Notes: a model not told the origin generated them from the letters alone. DNA of 7,179 nt from an uncultured Lactobacillus sp. (GCA_945281075.1 CALYQE010000100.1:1-7179), one strand, 5' to 3'; positions 1 through 5,883 are shown, counted from the stretch's first letter. Numbers and translations: made by a program.

Positions 1-416
1 CGCACCAGTTGCGCATCACTCGAAGATTCCTGATCAATATTGCGATCAATATCAAGCAATATCTGGTTAGCCAAATGCAAATTGCTAAACTTGAACCCGA
101 ATGTGCCCAAGGTGTAGTCAATAATGTGATCGGCAATCGGTTGCGTTTGCTTTGTCGTTAACAGATTGGCACTACCATTTTGGTTAGCCCCAATTTCACT
201 AGCAAGCGTATCAAAGTGCTTGTTGACCTGTCTAACAATAACTGCTTGGTTACTGTCTGTTCTGAGCTGTCCTTTCATAAAAAAAGGATTCAAAAAAGTC
301 AATGTCGTCATCGTTAAGACAACGATTAGATAAATGATAAAGGAAAGTCCCCTCTTATATTGACTTTTCTGCTGTTCAGTTGCCTTGCGCAGGTCATCTC
401 GCGCGCAATTTGCCAT
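1..416 (-). CDS. Membrane protein of unknown function, N-terminal part (cut by window edge)
   Basis: The frame is open from an ATG at 414-416 to the left edge, giving 138 residues and no stop, so the C-terminus is missing. The N-terminus is hydrophilic and basic (about residues 1-23). One clear membrane segment follows at about 24-46 (GLSFIIYLIVVL...). The rest is a soluble stretch, probably extracytoplasmic by the positive-inside rule, with no motif I recognise. The start is supported by a ribosome binding site (TAGGAAGG) that overlaps the stop codon of the TetR gene 11 nt upstream, so the two genes are cotranscribed and probably translationally coupled. Genes placed like this are often the target of the adjacent TetR repressor, for example efflux or envelope-stress functions. 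That is inference from position. I cannot name a family; a YhgE/Pip-like or similar large membrane protein was considered, but the N-terminus gives no support. Confidence 0.8.
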   Translation of the reverse strand, partial: MANCARDDLRKATEQQKSQYKRGLSFIIYLIVVLTMTTLTFLNPFFMKGQLRTDSNQAVIVRQVNKHFDTLASEIGANQNGSANLLTTKQTQPIADHIIDYTLGTFGFKFSNLHLANQILLDIDRNIDQESSSDAQLV

Positions 417-427
417 ATTTTTCCTTC

Positions 428-1111
428 CTAACAGACGATCTCTTTATCTTCATCAAACATTGTATCAATCGCATGATGGATCGCCTTGATATCAGCTGAA
501 GCAATTATTTTGTGACCGTCTTTGAGAGCTTTATCTACCTGCTTAGGCGTACAGTGTAAAAAGCTGTACATTAAAGAACTGGTTGCATAATCTGCCAGTT
601 GCTCTGCGGATAGATTAAATCTCTTGCTGTCGTGGTATAGACGGCCAACACCGGTAACGACAAAGGCAATTCCGTATTCGACTTCATTTAAATCGAATTC
701 ATCGTCGTCAAAAATCCGGTTTTCCTTTACCCAGCCATTGAGCATCGAACTCCATTTATCCAGTGATTCATTGTTAGTAAAAGCTTCAGAGATAATCCGC
801 TTTAAGCCCTTATCGTAAATCCCCAACATCGCAATTGTATAGATAAATGCCTTGGTTCGTGCACAAATATTGCCGTCTTTAGCGGTACTGAAGCTTTTTA
901 CTTGCTCATCTAAAGTATTAAGGATATTGCAAACAACATCATCAGTCAACCTGGCTTTATGCGGATAGTAGGACTGCAGAAGGGATTTTGAGATCCCTGA
1001 TTTTTCAGCAATCATTTGAAAGGAAACATTCTCCATGCCAACCTCTCTGATTAAATGAAAAGTATTGCTTAGAATAATCCTTCTTCTTTTATAATTTTTC
1101 CGTCGTGCCAT
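428..1111 (-). CDS. TetR/AcrR-family transcriptional regulator
   Basis: The 227-residue product has the TetR plan: a basic N-terminus, a DNA-binding helix-turn-helix at about residues 31-50 (FQMIAEKSGISKSLLQSYYP, matching the family pattern of IA...GIS...LY.YF..K), and a mostly helical C-terminal ligand or dimerisation region without a recognisable ligand signature. The usual G-x-LY-x-YF motif is altered here to SLLQSYYPHK. The start ATG lies 10 nt after GGAG (1122-1125), with an extended -10 promoter just upstream. The gene is followed by a membrane protein gene whose ribosome binding site overlaps this gene's stop, so it probably autoregulates the pair and controls that membrane protein in response to a small molecule or membrane stress. 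The family is confident; target and ligand are unknown. Confidence 0.9.
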   Translation of the reverse strand: MARRKNYKRRRIILSNTFHLIREVGMENVSFQMIAEKSGISKSLLQSYYPHKARLTDDVVCNILNTLDEQVKSFSTAKDGNICARTKAFIYTIAMLGIYDKGLKRIISEAFTNNESLDKWSSMLNGWVKENRIFDDDEFDLNEVEYGIAFVVTGVGRLYHDSKRFNLSAEQLADYATSSLMYSFLHCTPKQVDKALKDGHKIIASADIKAIHHAIDTMFDEDKEIVC

Positions 1112-1146
1112 AATGGGTTTTCTCCGTTCCTATACATTTTGTTTTA

Positions 1147-1155
1147 ATTATACCA
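1147..1155 (-). promoter_or_regulatory. Extended -10 promoter of the TetR operon
   Basis: On the minus strand this reads TGGTATAAT, a consensus -10 with the TG extension. It predicts a start about 7 nt downstream, near 1140, and a leader of roughly 28 nt. I see no good -35, which an extended -10 can tolerate. No convincing palindromic operator was found around it, although the surroundings are very AT-rich. Confidence 0.65.
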
Positions 1156-1252
1156 ATGTTAAAGAATAAATAAACCAAAACACATCAAAATGGCACAAAA
1201 CGCTGATATATCTTTCCATAAAGCCTTGATAATAAGGTAAATAATTGTTAAC

Positions 1253-2233
1253 TTATTTCAAGTCGCTTTCACTTAACAAATGCATTGAGCGATCATTATA
1301 TACATAGTTAATCCCACGTGCCAATAACAAGTCAACCGAAATTCGCACCATTCGGTCCGGATAATGACTGTGCTTGATCGTATCAGTAACTACAATCTGT
1401 TCTATTGGAAGTGCATTTAATGTTTCTAGGGCATTTTGCGAAAGCAAAGCGTGCGTTGAGGCAACGTAAACTTTCTTTGCACCAGCAGCTAAAACTGACT
1501 TAGTTGATGAAGCGATTCTGGAACCAGTGTCAATTAGGTCATCAACAATAATACACTTTTTATCTTTAACGTCACCGATCATGTCATGCACTTCAGTATC
1601 ATAACGGGCACGGCGCTGGTCGACAATTGCAATCGGAGCATCAAAGATTTGGCCAAAGTTGCGGGCCAATTTAGCACCGGAGTGATCCGGAGAAACGACC
1701 ACAAGATCATTTTCTTCCTTAGTAGCAATCCCATTATCTAAAAAGTATTGCGCTAATAGAGGCATGGCGTGCAAGTGATCGACCGGGACGTTATAAAAGC
1801 CCTGTATTTGCGAAGCATGCAAGTCCAAAACAATCAAATGATCCATTCCGGTAATTTGCAGTAAATTTGCGACCAATTTTGCGGTAATTGGTTCACGCGA
1901 GCGGGTCTTAGTATCCGAACGCGAATACGCCAGGTATGGAATCACCACGTTAATGCGGTGAGCAGAAGCGCGATGAAGTGCATCCAAAACGATTTCCAGC
2001 TCCATAAAGTTTTCATTTACGGGATCTTGAATTGACTGGATCACGAACACGTCACATCCCCTGACGCTTTCACCAATGTTGACCTGAATTTCTCCATCAC
2101 TGAAGTGCTGCACTGCAGTTTCAATTAACGGCTTTTTCAAAATGGTGGCGATCTTTTCGTTTAAAACAGGATTTCCACTTAACCCAATCAGCTTCATTGG
2201 GTGCAATAACTGAAGAATTTCTTCTTTATTCAT
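1253..2233 (-). CDS. prs: Divergent ribose-phosphate pyrophosphokinase (PRPP synthetase homologue, Prs2-like)
   Basis: PRPP synthetase makes PRPP from ribose 5-phosphate and ATP for purine, pyrimidine, histidine and NAD synthesis in the cytosol. The 326-residue product aligns over the full length of Bacillus Prs: FSDGE (44-48), RGCDVF, the ATP loop at 103-119 (YSRSDTKTRSREPITAK), LDLHA (136-140), VSPDH (180-184), the flexible loop after APIAIVD (199-205), the R5P loop DDLIDTG (231-237), and THALLS. Several catalytic positions differ from the canonical enzyme: ARQDRK is SRSDTK, DKRR is DQRR (Q206 where Bacillus has catalytic Lys197), and DTAGT is DTGSR. That fits the second, putative Prs copies known in Firmicutes, so full activity is uncertain. 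A further in-frame ATG lies upstream at 2263, but the ATG at 2233 has the ribosome binding site, and the -10 box ends 12 nt upstream of the 2263 codon. No strong terminator follows. Confidence 0.93.
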   Translation of the reverse strand: MNKEEILQLLHPMKLIGLSGNPVLNEKIATILKKPLIETAVQHFSDGEIQVNIGESVRGCDVFVIQSIQDPVNENFMELEIVLDALHRASAHRINVVIPYLAYSRSDTKTRSREPITAKLVANLLQITGMDHLIVLDLHASQIQGFYNVPVDHLHAMPLLAQYFLDNGIATKEENDLVVVSPDHSGAKLARNFGQIFDAPIAIVDQRRARYDTEVHDMIGDVKDKKCIIVDDLIDTGSRIASSTKSVLAAGAKKVYVASTHALLSQNALETLNALPIEQIVVTDTIKHSHYPDRMVRISVDLLLARGINYVYNDRSMHLLSESDLK

Positions 2234-2238
2234 AGCTA

Positions 2239-2245
2239 CCTCTTT
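2239..2245 (-). promoter_or_regulatory. Ribosome binding site that fixes the prs start
   Basis: AAAGAGG on the minus strand sits 5 nt upstream of the ATG at 2233. The alternative ATG at 2263 has no such site and would fall almost on the predicted transcription start, so the inner ATG is preferred. Confidence 0.75.
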
Positions 2246-2272
2246 ATTAAAAATACGATACATTGCAAGTCT

Positions 2273-2278
2273 ATTATA
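2273..2278 (-). promoter_or_regulatory. -10 box of the prs promoter
   Basis: A perfect TATAAT on the minus strand predicts a start near 2266 and a leader of about 33 nt to the ATG at 2233. No clear -35 hexamer lies at 16-18 nt. The leader is too short for a riboswitch. Confidence 0.55.
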
Positions 2279-2323
2279 ACTAAAAAAAGCCTATGTTCCT
2301 AGAAAATGTCTAAATCATTCCGA

Positions 2324-2350
2324 ACGATAAAAAGAGCTTTTCGCTCCCCT
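2324..2350 (-). terminator. Intrinsic terminator of the glycosyltransferase-hydrolase operon
   Basis: Read on the minus strand, a stem of GAGC/GCTC with a 5-nt loop (GAAAA) is extended outward by three G-U pairs and one A-U pair, and followed by a T-run (TTTTTATC). It begins 11 nt after the hydrolase stop codon. The core is short and relies on G-U pairs, so strength is moderate. It also separates this operon from the prs promoter just downstream. Confidence 0.65.
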
Positions 2351-2361
2351 AATTGCAGGCT

Positions 2362-3018
2362 TTATTTAAAATATTCTTCCATTAAGTTAAGCAACTTGAA
2401 GCTTCTAACTACATAGCTCTCATGCTTTTGGCGCGGCATGATCAGCAATTGCCCCTGTGGAATAATCTGGCTGTACCAGCGAACATGCTCGACTTTGACC
2501 CAGTCCTTTTCGCCAACCACACAATACGTTGGAATCGAAATTGCTTTCAGGCTGTCAACAGACATGAAGCTTTCGGTCAGTTCGACCTCACTGTCGCGGT
2601 TGCGCTGCAAAAAGCGCAGGACGCCTTCGGTTAAATAGTGGTATGGCCTAATGCCGTTACCATTGACAAAAACACCCGCCACCATTAATTTTTTAAACGC
2701 TGTTTGATCCTGACTGGCAAGCATCATTGCCACTAGTCCGCCGGCATCAAAGCCAAAGCAATAGCAGCCTCTAATCTTTACTTGCTTAATAAAAGCCGCA
2801 ACATCTTCAACTTCCGTTTGGTAGTGTTCAGCAACCTCGCCCTGGCTAAGCCCGTGTCCGCGCATATCAAGCACGTAGACCGTATAGTATAAGCTCAAAG
2901 GCGCGATAATCTGATCATACATGCCGCCGTCCAGGTGGTGTCCATGTAAAAGAAGCAGCGGCGCGCCCTGCCCTAATTTACTATAATAAAGCACATTGCC
3001 ATTAACTTTTTCTTTCAT
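2362..3018 (-). CDS. Small alpha/beta-hydrolase with Asp at the nucleophile position
   Basis: The 218-residue product is a compact alpha/beta hydrolase fold protein with no signal peptide or membrane segment, so it should be cytosolic. Visible landmarks are the strand plus oxyanion-hole motif LLLLHGHH (21-28), the DMRGHGLS motif (51-58), the nucleophile elbow GFDAGG (89-94), a catalytic-acid candidate D172 in VVGEKDW, and a catalytic His, H199, near the C-terminus. The elbow has Asp91 where most relatives have Ser (often GFSDGG). Asp nucleophiles are known in epoxide hydrolases and haloalkane or fluoroacetate dehalogenases, but the halide-binding signatures of those enzymes are not evident, so the reaction is unknown. 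The cap between strands 6 and 7 is short. The start overlaps the glycosyltransferase stop by ATGA, with AAAGGG 7 nt upstream, indicating translational coupling. An esterase-like role is equally possible; the substrate is not predicted. Confidence 0.88.
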   Translation of the reverse strand: MKEKVNGNVLYYSKLGQGAPLLLLHGHHLDGGMYDQIIAPLSLYYTVYVLDMRGHGLSQGEVAEHYQTEVEDVAAFIKQVKIRGCYCFGFDAGGLVAMMLASQDQTAFKKLMVAGVFVNGNGIRPYHYLTEGVLRFLQRNRDSEVELTESFMSVDSLKAISIPTYCVVGEKDWVKVEHVRWYSQIIPQGQLLIMPRQKHESYVVRSFKLLNLMEEYFK

Positions 3019-3860
3019 CGTTGATCCCTTTCATTAGCCTCAATCAGCTTTTGATCAGAGCCCCGTGCTTTTTTATGTTCATGCCAAAGGCTTTTGACAA
3101 TTGTCTTGAGAATCAAATAATTGGCCTTAAAGTTGTCCGGGATCATCTTAAAGTTAAAGTTATGAACCATGCTGTCCTTGCGCTGCCAGTAATGGTAGAG
3201 CGGCGCACTTTCACAATAAAAGCCTTCAGTCAAAGCCAGATACTGGACGTTAAAGATTTGGTCCTCCATAAAAGCCAGGTTGCCCATAAAATGCAAATCG
3301 TTGTGCTTAACAACAGAGAGCTTATAGCCCTTGTTCCAGGTATAGCCTTTAACCGGTGTAGCTAAAAAGTGATTATCAAATAATGAACCCAAGGGATTGC
3401 ATAACAATTGATAGGTGCGCAGCTTGCCTTTCATGCCGTTAACTTTCTTTTTAGTTGCAAGAATTGAGCCCGGTTTATGCTCATAATCGAGCCAAAAACC
3501 ACATGAAACCATCGCTGCGTCCGGGTGTTCATGGAAAGCACGGACAAAAAAGTCGGTGTAGCCCGGATCGACCCAATCATCACCATCATGAAAAGTAAAA
3601 TAAGGCGTATCTACGTTGCTGATGCCGACATTGCGGGCTTCGGAAAGTCCGCCATTAGGTTTGTTGATGATTTTCAAGTATCGAAAATCACTACGGTAAC
3701 TTTCTGCAATTTTCCTCGTGTTATCAGTTGAACCATCATTCACAATTAACAATTTGAAATTCGGATTATCTTGTTTAGCTAAGTGGTCCAATGCTCGTGC
3801 CAAATACTTTTCAACATTGTAAATTGGCATAATGACAGTTAATTCAGGTTGCTGAATCAT
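3015..3860 (-). CDS. Family 2 glycosyltransferase
   Basis: The 281-residue product is a GT-A fold, family 2 glycosyltransferase that would transfer a sugar from a nucleotide-sugar donor, usually to build wall or extracellular polysaccharide or glycolipid. The order of motifs is typical: TVIMPIYNVEKYL (8-20), VNDGSTDNT (40-48), NKPNGGLSEARNVGI (66-80), the metal-binding DGDD (92-95), and MEDQ (198-201), the usual catalytic-base ED position. No membrane segment is visible, so it is a cytosolic or membrane-peripheral enzyme. The C-terminus ends in a basic, charged tail. The start is the ATG at 3860, with AAGGAGG 5 nt upstream; the in-frame ATG at 3875 coincides with the expected transcription start and was rejected. 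Its stop overlaps the alpha/beta-hydrolase start by 4 nt. Donor and acceptor are unknown, and it is not inside a recognisable polysaccharide cluster. Confidence 0.93.
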   Translation of the reverse strand: MIQQPELTVIMPIYNVEKYLARALDHLAKQDNPNFKLLIVNDGSTDNTRKIAESYRSDFRYLKIINKPNGGLSEARNVGISNVDTPYFTFHDGDDWVDPGYTDFFVRAFHEHPDAAMVSCGFWLDYEHKPGSILATKKKVNGMKGKLRTYQLLCNPLGSLFDNHFLATPVKGYTWNKGYKLSVVKHNDLHFMGNLAFMEDQIFNVQYLALTEGFYCESAPLYHYWQRKDSMVHNFNFKMIPDNFKANYLILKTIVKSLWHEHKKARGSDQKLIEANERDQR

Positions 3861-3865
3861 CGCTA

Positions 3866-3872
3866 CCTCCTT
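3866..3872 (-). promoter_or_regulatory. Ribosome binding site that fixes the glycosyltransferase start
   Basis: A near-perfect AAGGAGG on the minus strand stands 5 nt before the ATG at 3860. It lies inside the codons that would follow the rejected ATG at 3875. Confidence 0.8.
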
Positions 3873-3883
3873 CATTGTTTTTT

Positions 3884-3892
3884 ATTATACCA
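3884..3892 (-). promoter_or_regulatory. Extended -10 promoter of the glycosyltransferase operon
   Basis: The minus strand reads TGGTATAAT, identical to the TetR operon promoter core. The predicted start is about 3877, giving a leader of about 17 nt to the ATG at 3860. The region upstream (3893-3912) is AT-rich and lacks a good -35. Confidence 0.65.
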
Positions 3893-3964
3893 TCTTAAAT
3901 ATTAAAAATATCGTAAACCGTGCGCTAACTAACTCTAATTTAAACTTTTGTCATGCTCATCTAG

Positions 3965-3970
3965 TATAAT
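3965..3970 (+). promoter_or_regulatory. -10 box of the DUF1002 gene promoter
   Basis: A perfect TATAAT with a predicted start near 3977 gives a leader of about 25 nt. The -35 is poor: AAACTT at 3942-3947 has the right spacing but a weak match, and TTGTCA at 3948-3953 matches better but only 11 nt separate it from the -10. This promoter and the glycosyltransferase promoter are divergent, with about 75 bp between their -10 boxes. Confidence 0.55.
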
Positions 3971-4001
3971 GAGGAAGTCAAAAAAGGAGTTGATTATTTT
4001 G

Positions 4002-4970
4002 ATGAAAAAAACATCAATTATTTCAATGATAATGTCGTTAATACTCAGTATTTTGGGTTTCAGTATCATGCCAAAACAGGTGCAAGCAGATGACCTGCCG
4101 CTTATTTGTTTAGGGACATCCCTAACCAGCAGTCAGCGTGACGGCACCGTCAAGACGCTAAGCGCACCGCTCAATGGTGCCAGCTATCAGAGCACTACCA
4201 TTGACGGTAGCGATCTGGTTAAATACCTCAATCCTTCTGGTTCTAACTTCACGACTAGTTCGGGAGTTTGGTCCAGCGCAATGATTCAAAAAACGGCGCA
4301 GGGCAGGGGAATTAACGTGAAAATCCTTGATTATCAAGGCCGCAATAATATCACTACCATTACCGCCGACCAGTATAAAAACGCCGCACTAACTGCCGGC
4401 ATTGCCGATGCCAACATTTACGTAACCAGTGCCGTCCCAATCGACGGCTCCGGTGCTCTGGCAGGCGTTTATGCTGCTTACAGCAAAACCGGCGAAGTTT
4501 TAAATCAAAGTCAGGTCAACGCTGCGCAAGATGAAATGGGCACTTTAAGTCAAATTACCAAAGAAAACAAAGATAAAGACGGCTACAGCGACGCCCAACT
4601 CAATCATGCCGTTGCCGGGGCCAAACAGGAAATGGGCAAGATCGGCAATAACATTACCAATAGCCAAATTGAACAAATTGTTAATAACCAAATTAACATC
4701 AATCACTTGGGCGACGTGATTAACAACAATCAAAAGCAAGCAATCATTAAGGTCTTAATTGAGGTCCGCAACTCAGGTGCGTTAAAAGACAATAAATTTA
4801 AGGAACAGGCCGGCGCCTTATCTGAGAATATCAAGCAAAATGCCAAAGGAATTTTTGACAAAATTAATACACCGGAGAATCGCAATTGGCTGCAGCAATT
4901 TTTCCACAATGTTGGTAATTTCTTCAATCAGCTTTTTGCCGGGGTCATGTTCATTGTTCCGCGCAGCTAA
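4002..4970 (+). CDS. Secreted DUF1002 domain protein
   Basis: The 322-residue product begins with a classic Sec signal peptide: MKKTS, a hydrophobic core at about 6-22, and a likely signal peptidase I site after VQA (residues 27-29). The mature part matches DUF1002 (YpuA-like), with characteristic stretches ICLGTSLTSSQRDGT (35-49), SSAMIQKTAQGRGINVKI, NITTITADQYKNAALTAGIADANIYVTSA and a GSGALAGVYAAY segment. A helical, Asn/Gln-rich region follows. The last 28 residues (295-322) are rich in aromatics and hydrophobics (WLQQFF, NFFNQLF) and could associate with membrane. No LPXTG anchor, SLAP or other wall-binding domain is seen. The function of DUF1002 proteins is unknown. GGAG at 3986-3989 lies 12 nt before this ATG; a TTG at 3999 gives tighter spacing and would add one residue. 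An upstream TTG at 3948 precedes the -10 box and was rejected. A strong terminator follows. Confidence 0.9.
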   Translation: MKKTSIISMIMSLILSILGFSIMPKQVQADDLPLICLGTSLTSSQRDGTVKTLSAPLNGASYQSTTIDGSDLVKYLNPSGSNFTTSSGVWSSAMIQKTAQGRGINVKILDYQGRNNITTITADQYKNAALTAGIADANIYVTSAVPIDGSGALAGVYAAYSKTGEVLNQSQVNAAQDEMGTLSQITKENKDKDGYSDAQLNHAVAGAKQEMGKIGNNITNSQIEQIVNNQININHLGDVINNNQKQAIIKVLIEVRNSGALKDNKFKEQAGALSENIKQNAKGIFDKINTPENRNWLQQFFHNVGNFFNQLFAGVMFIVPRS

Positions 4971-5007
4971 AATAAAAAGGACTAGCTTCAAGCTAGCCCT
5001 TTTTATT
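4971..5007. terminator. Bidirectional intrinsic terminator between convergent genes
   Basis: A long inverted repeat: AATAAAAAGG (4971-4980) pairs with CCTTTTTATT (4998-5007), and CTAGC (4982-4986) with GCTAG (4992-4996), with a TTCAA loop and one A/C mismatch (4981/4997). A-runs on one side and T-runs on the other make it work in both directions. It starts directly after the DUF1002 stop codon and ends 5 nt from the rnhA stop codon. Confidence 0.9.
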
Positions 5008-5012
5008 TTGTC

Positions 5013-5813
5013 CTACATTTGATCCATAAACTGGTTTAAAGCGTGATCGACAAACTCATTGCCCCGATTATTGGCATGGCCTTTGGTCCATTCGAATTTA
5101 GTGTTGGTAAACTGATCAAGCAAGTGATCGAGCTTTTGCCAACAACCCAAATTGGCAATTTCACCCGGCGTGCTTTTCTTCCAACCGCGCTTTTTCCAGC
5201 CTTTTAACCAGCCTTTAGTAATTGGGTTCAAAACATACTGGGAATCAAGCACAAACAAGAGACTTTGGTGATTAAAGCCTAACTCCAGCAGCTTTTGAAG
5301 GGCTTCAATTAAAGCTGTTAGCTCCATTTTATTATTGGTTGCGCCGAATTCACCATTGGCCGCCGTCGCCTGCTTTTTTGCGCCTTCTTCTTCCCATTCG
5401 ATCAAATAAGCCCAGGCTGCCTTATCGGTTTGCTTAACATGACCGCCTTTATAGTTGCCGGTATTGCGCGTGCCGCCATCGGTGTAAATTGTGGCAAAAA
5501 AGGCCGCGGTTTGCCCCGCTGATGAGCTTACCGCAGGACTGGCACCTACATCTTTCTTAGCTTTCGCCGATTGCTTTTTTAGGGAGTGCGCTTCACGCTG
5601 AATTTTGGCAACTGCCTGCTCCAGCGAATCTTCGCCTTTTTGAAAAACCTGCTTAATCGTTTCCTGATCCAAATTCAAATAATCGGTGGCGTCAGTGACC
5701 TTCGTGAACGATTTATATTCGGCGTGCGGATAACCATCAACCTGCTCTTTGGCCGCTTCCCAAGAACGATAAACACCGGGCTTACGCCCTTTTTTTACTG
5801 CATAAAATTTCAT
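5013..5813 (-). CDS. rnhA: Ribonuclease HI with N-terminal hybrid-binding domain
   Basis: RNase HI cuts the RNA strand of RNA-DNA hybrids, clearing R-loops and primer remnants in the cytosol. The 266-residue product has two domains. Residues 1-48 are the RNase H1 hybrid-binding domain (KFYAVKKGRKPGVYRSW, then EYKSFTK). A charged linker at about 60-104 includes a Lys/Ala-rich stretch and an SSSAG segment. The catalytic domain runs from about 105 to 262. All four acidic catalytic residues are present: D112 (YTDGG), E164 (KMEL), D190 (LDSQYV) and D256 (NEFVDHA), plus the loop histidine H246 (TKGHANNRGNE). The enzyme should therefore be active. The ATG at 5813 has GAGGG 4 nt upstream, and the protein then begins directly with the domain; a GTG at 5828 would add five residues and was rejected. 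The gene converges on the DUF1002 gene and diverges from the DUF915 gene. Confidence 0.95.
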   Translation of the reverse strand: MKFYAVKKGRKPGVYRSWEAAKEQVDGYPHAEYKSFTKVTDATDYLNLDQETIKQVFQKGEDSLEQAVAKIQREAHSLKKQSAKAKKDVGASPAVSSSAGQTAAFFATIYTDGGTRNTGNYKGGHVKQTDKAAWAYLIEWEEEGAKKQATAANGEFGATNNKMELTALIEALQKLLELGFNHQSLLFVLDSQYVLNPITKGWLKGWKKRGWKKSTPGEIANLGCWQKLDHLLDQFTNTKFEWTKGHANNRGNEFVDHALNQFMDQM

Positions 5814-5817
5814 ATGT

Positions 5818-5822
5818 CCCTC
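5818..5822 (-). promoter_or_regulatory. Ribosome binding site that fixes the rnhA start
   Basis: GAGGG on the minus strand lies 4 nt before the ATG at 5813. It overlaps the codons that would follow the alternative GTG at 5828, which itself has no ribosome binding site. Confidence 0.65.
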
Positions 5823-5828
5823 AATCAC

Positions 5829-5883
5829 TAAAATCTTGTCGTCAATGTTAAAATATAGATAGTTTTATTTTTAAGGTGGTATT
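5829..5883. promoter_or_regulatory. Compact divergent promoter region between rnhA and the DUF915 gene
   Basis: Only about 70 bp separate the two start codons. TATAGA (plus strand, 5854-5859) and TATATT (minus strand, 5852-5857) are overlapping -10-like hexamers at plausible distances from each gene. Neither has a convincing -35, so the promoter positions are tentative. The ribosome binding site AAGGTGG (5873-5879) of the plus-strand gene is clear. Confidence 0.35.

Noticed and set aside
624..818. Plus-strand open frame opposite the TetR gene
   Set aside because: It lies wholly antisense to a well-supported TetR gene, has no ribosome binding site and no recognisable motif.
1135..1192. Possible TetR operator formed by CATTTTG and CAAAATG
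   Set aside because: The two arms are 44 bases apart in very AT-rich DNA and such matches are expected by chance; no compact palindrome overlaps the promoter.
2422..2638. Two plus-strand open frames opposite the alpha/beta-hydrolase
   Set aside because: They overlap each other in different frames, are antisense to a gene with clear motifs, and have no domain or start signal.
3021..3365. 114-residue plus-strand open frame opposite the glycosyltransferase
   Set aside because: It is a shadow of the GT2 coding sequence; composition is explained by the other strand and no ribosome binding site is seen.
3895..3915. ATATT-AAA-AATAT inverted repeat upstream of the glycosyltransferase promoter
   Set aside because: It is a short, purely AT match in AT-rich intergenic DNA, weak as a hairpin or an operator.
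4545..4927. Minus-strand open frames opposite the DUF1002 gene
   Set aside because: They are antisense to a gene with a signal peptide and full DUF1002 match; the hydrophobic content is a by-product of Asn/Ile-rich codons on the plus strand.
5586..5831. Plus-strand open frame opposite rnhA
   Set aside because: It is antisense to the hybrid-binding domain of RNase HI and has no start signals of its own.
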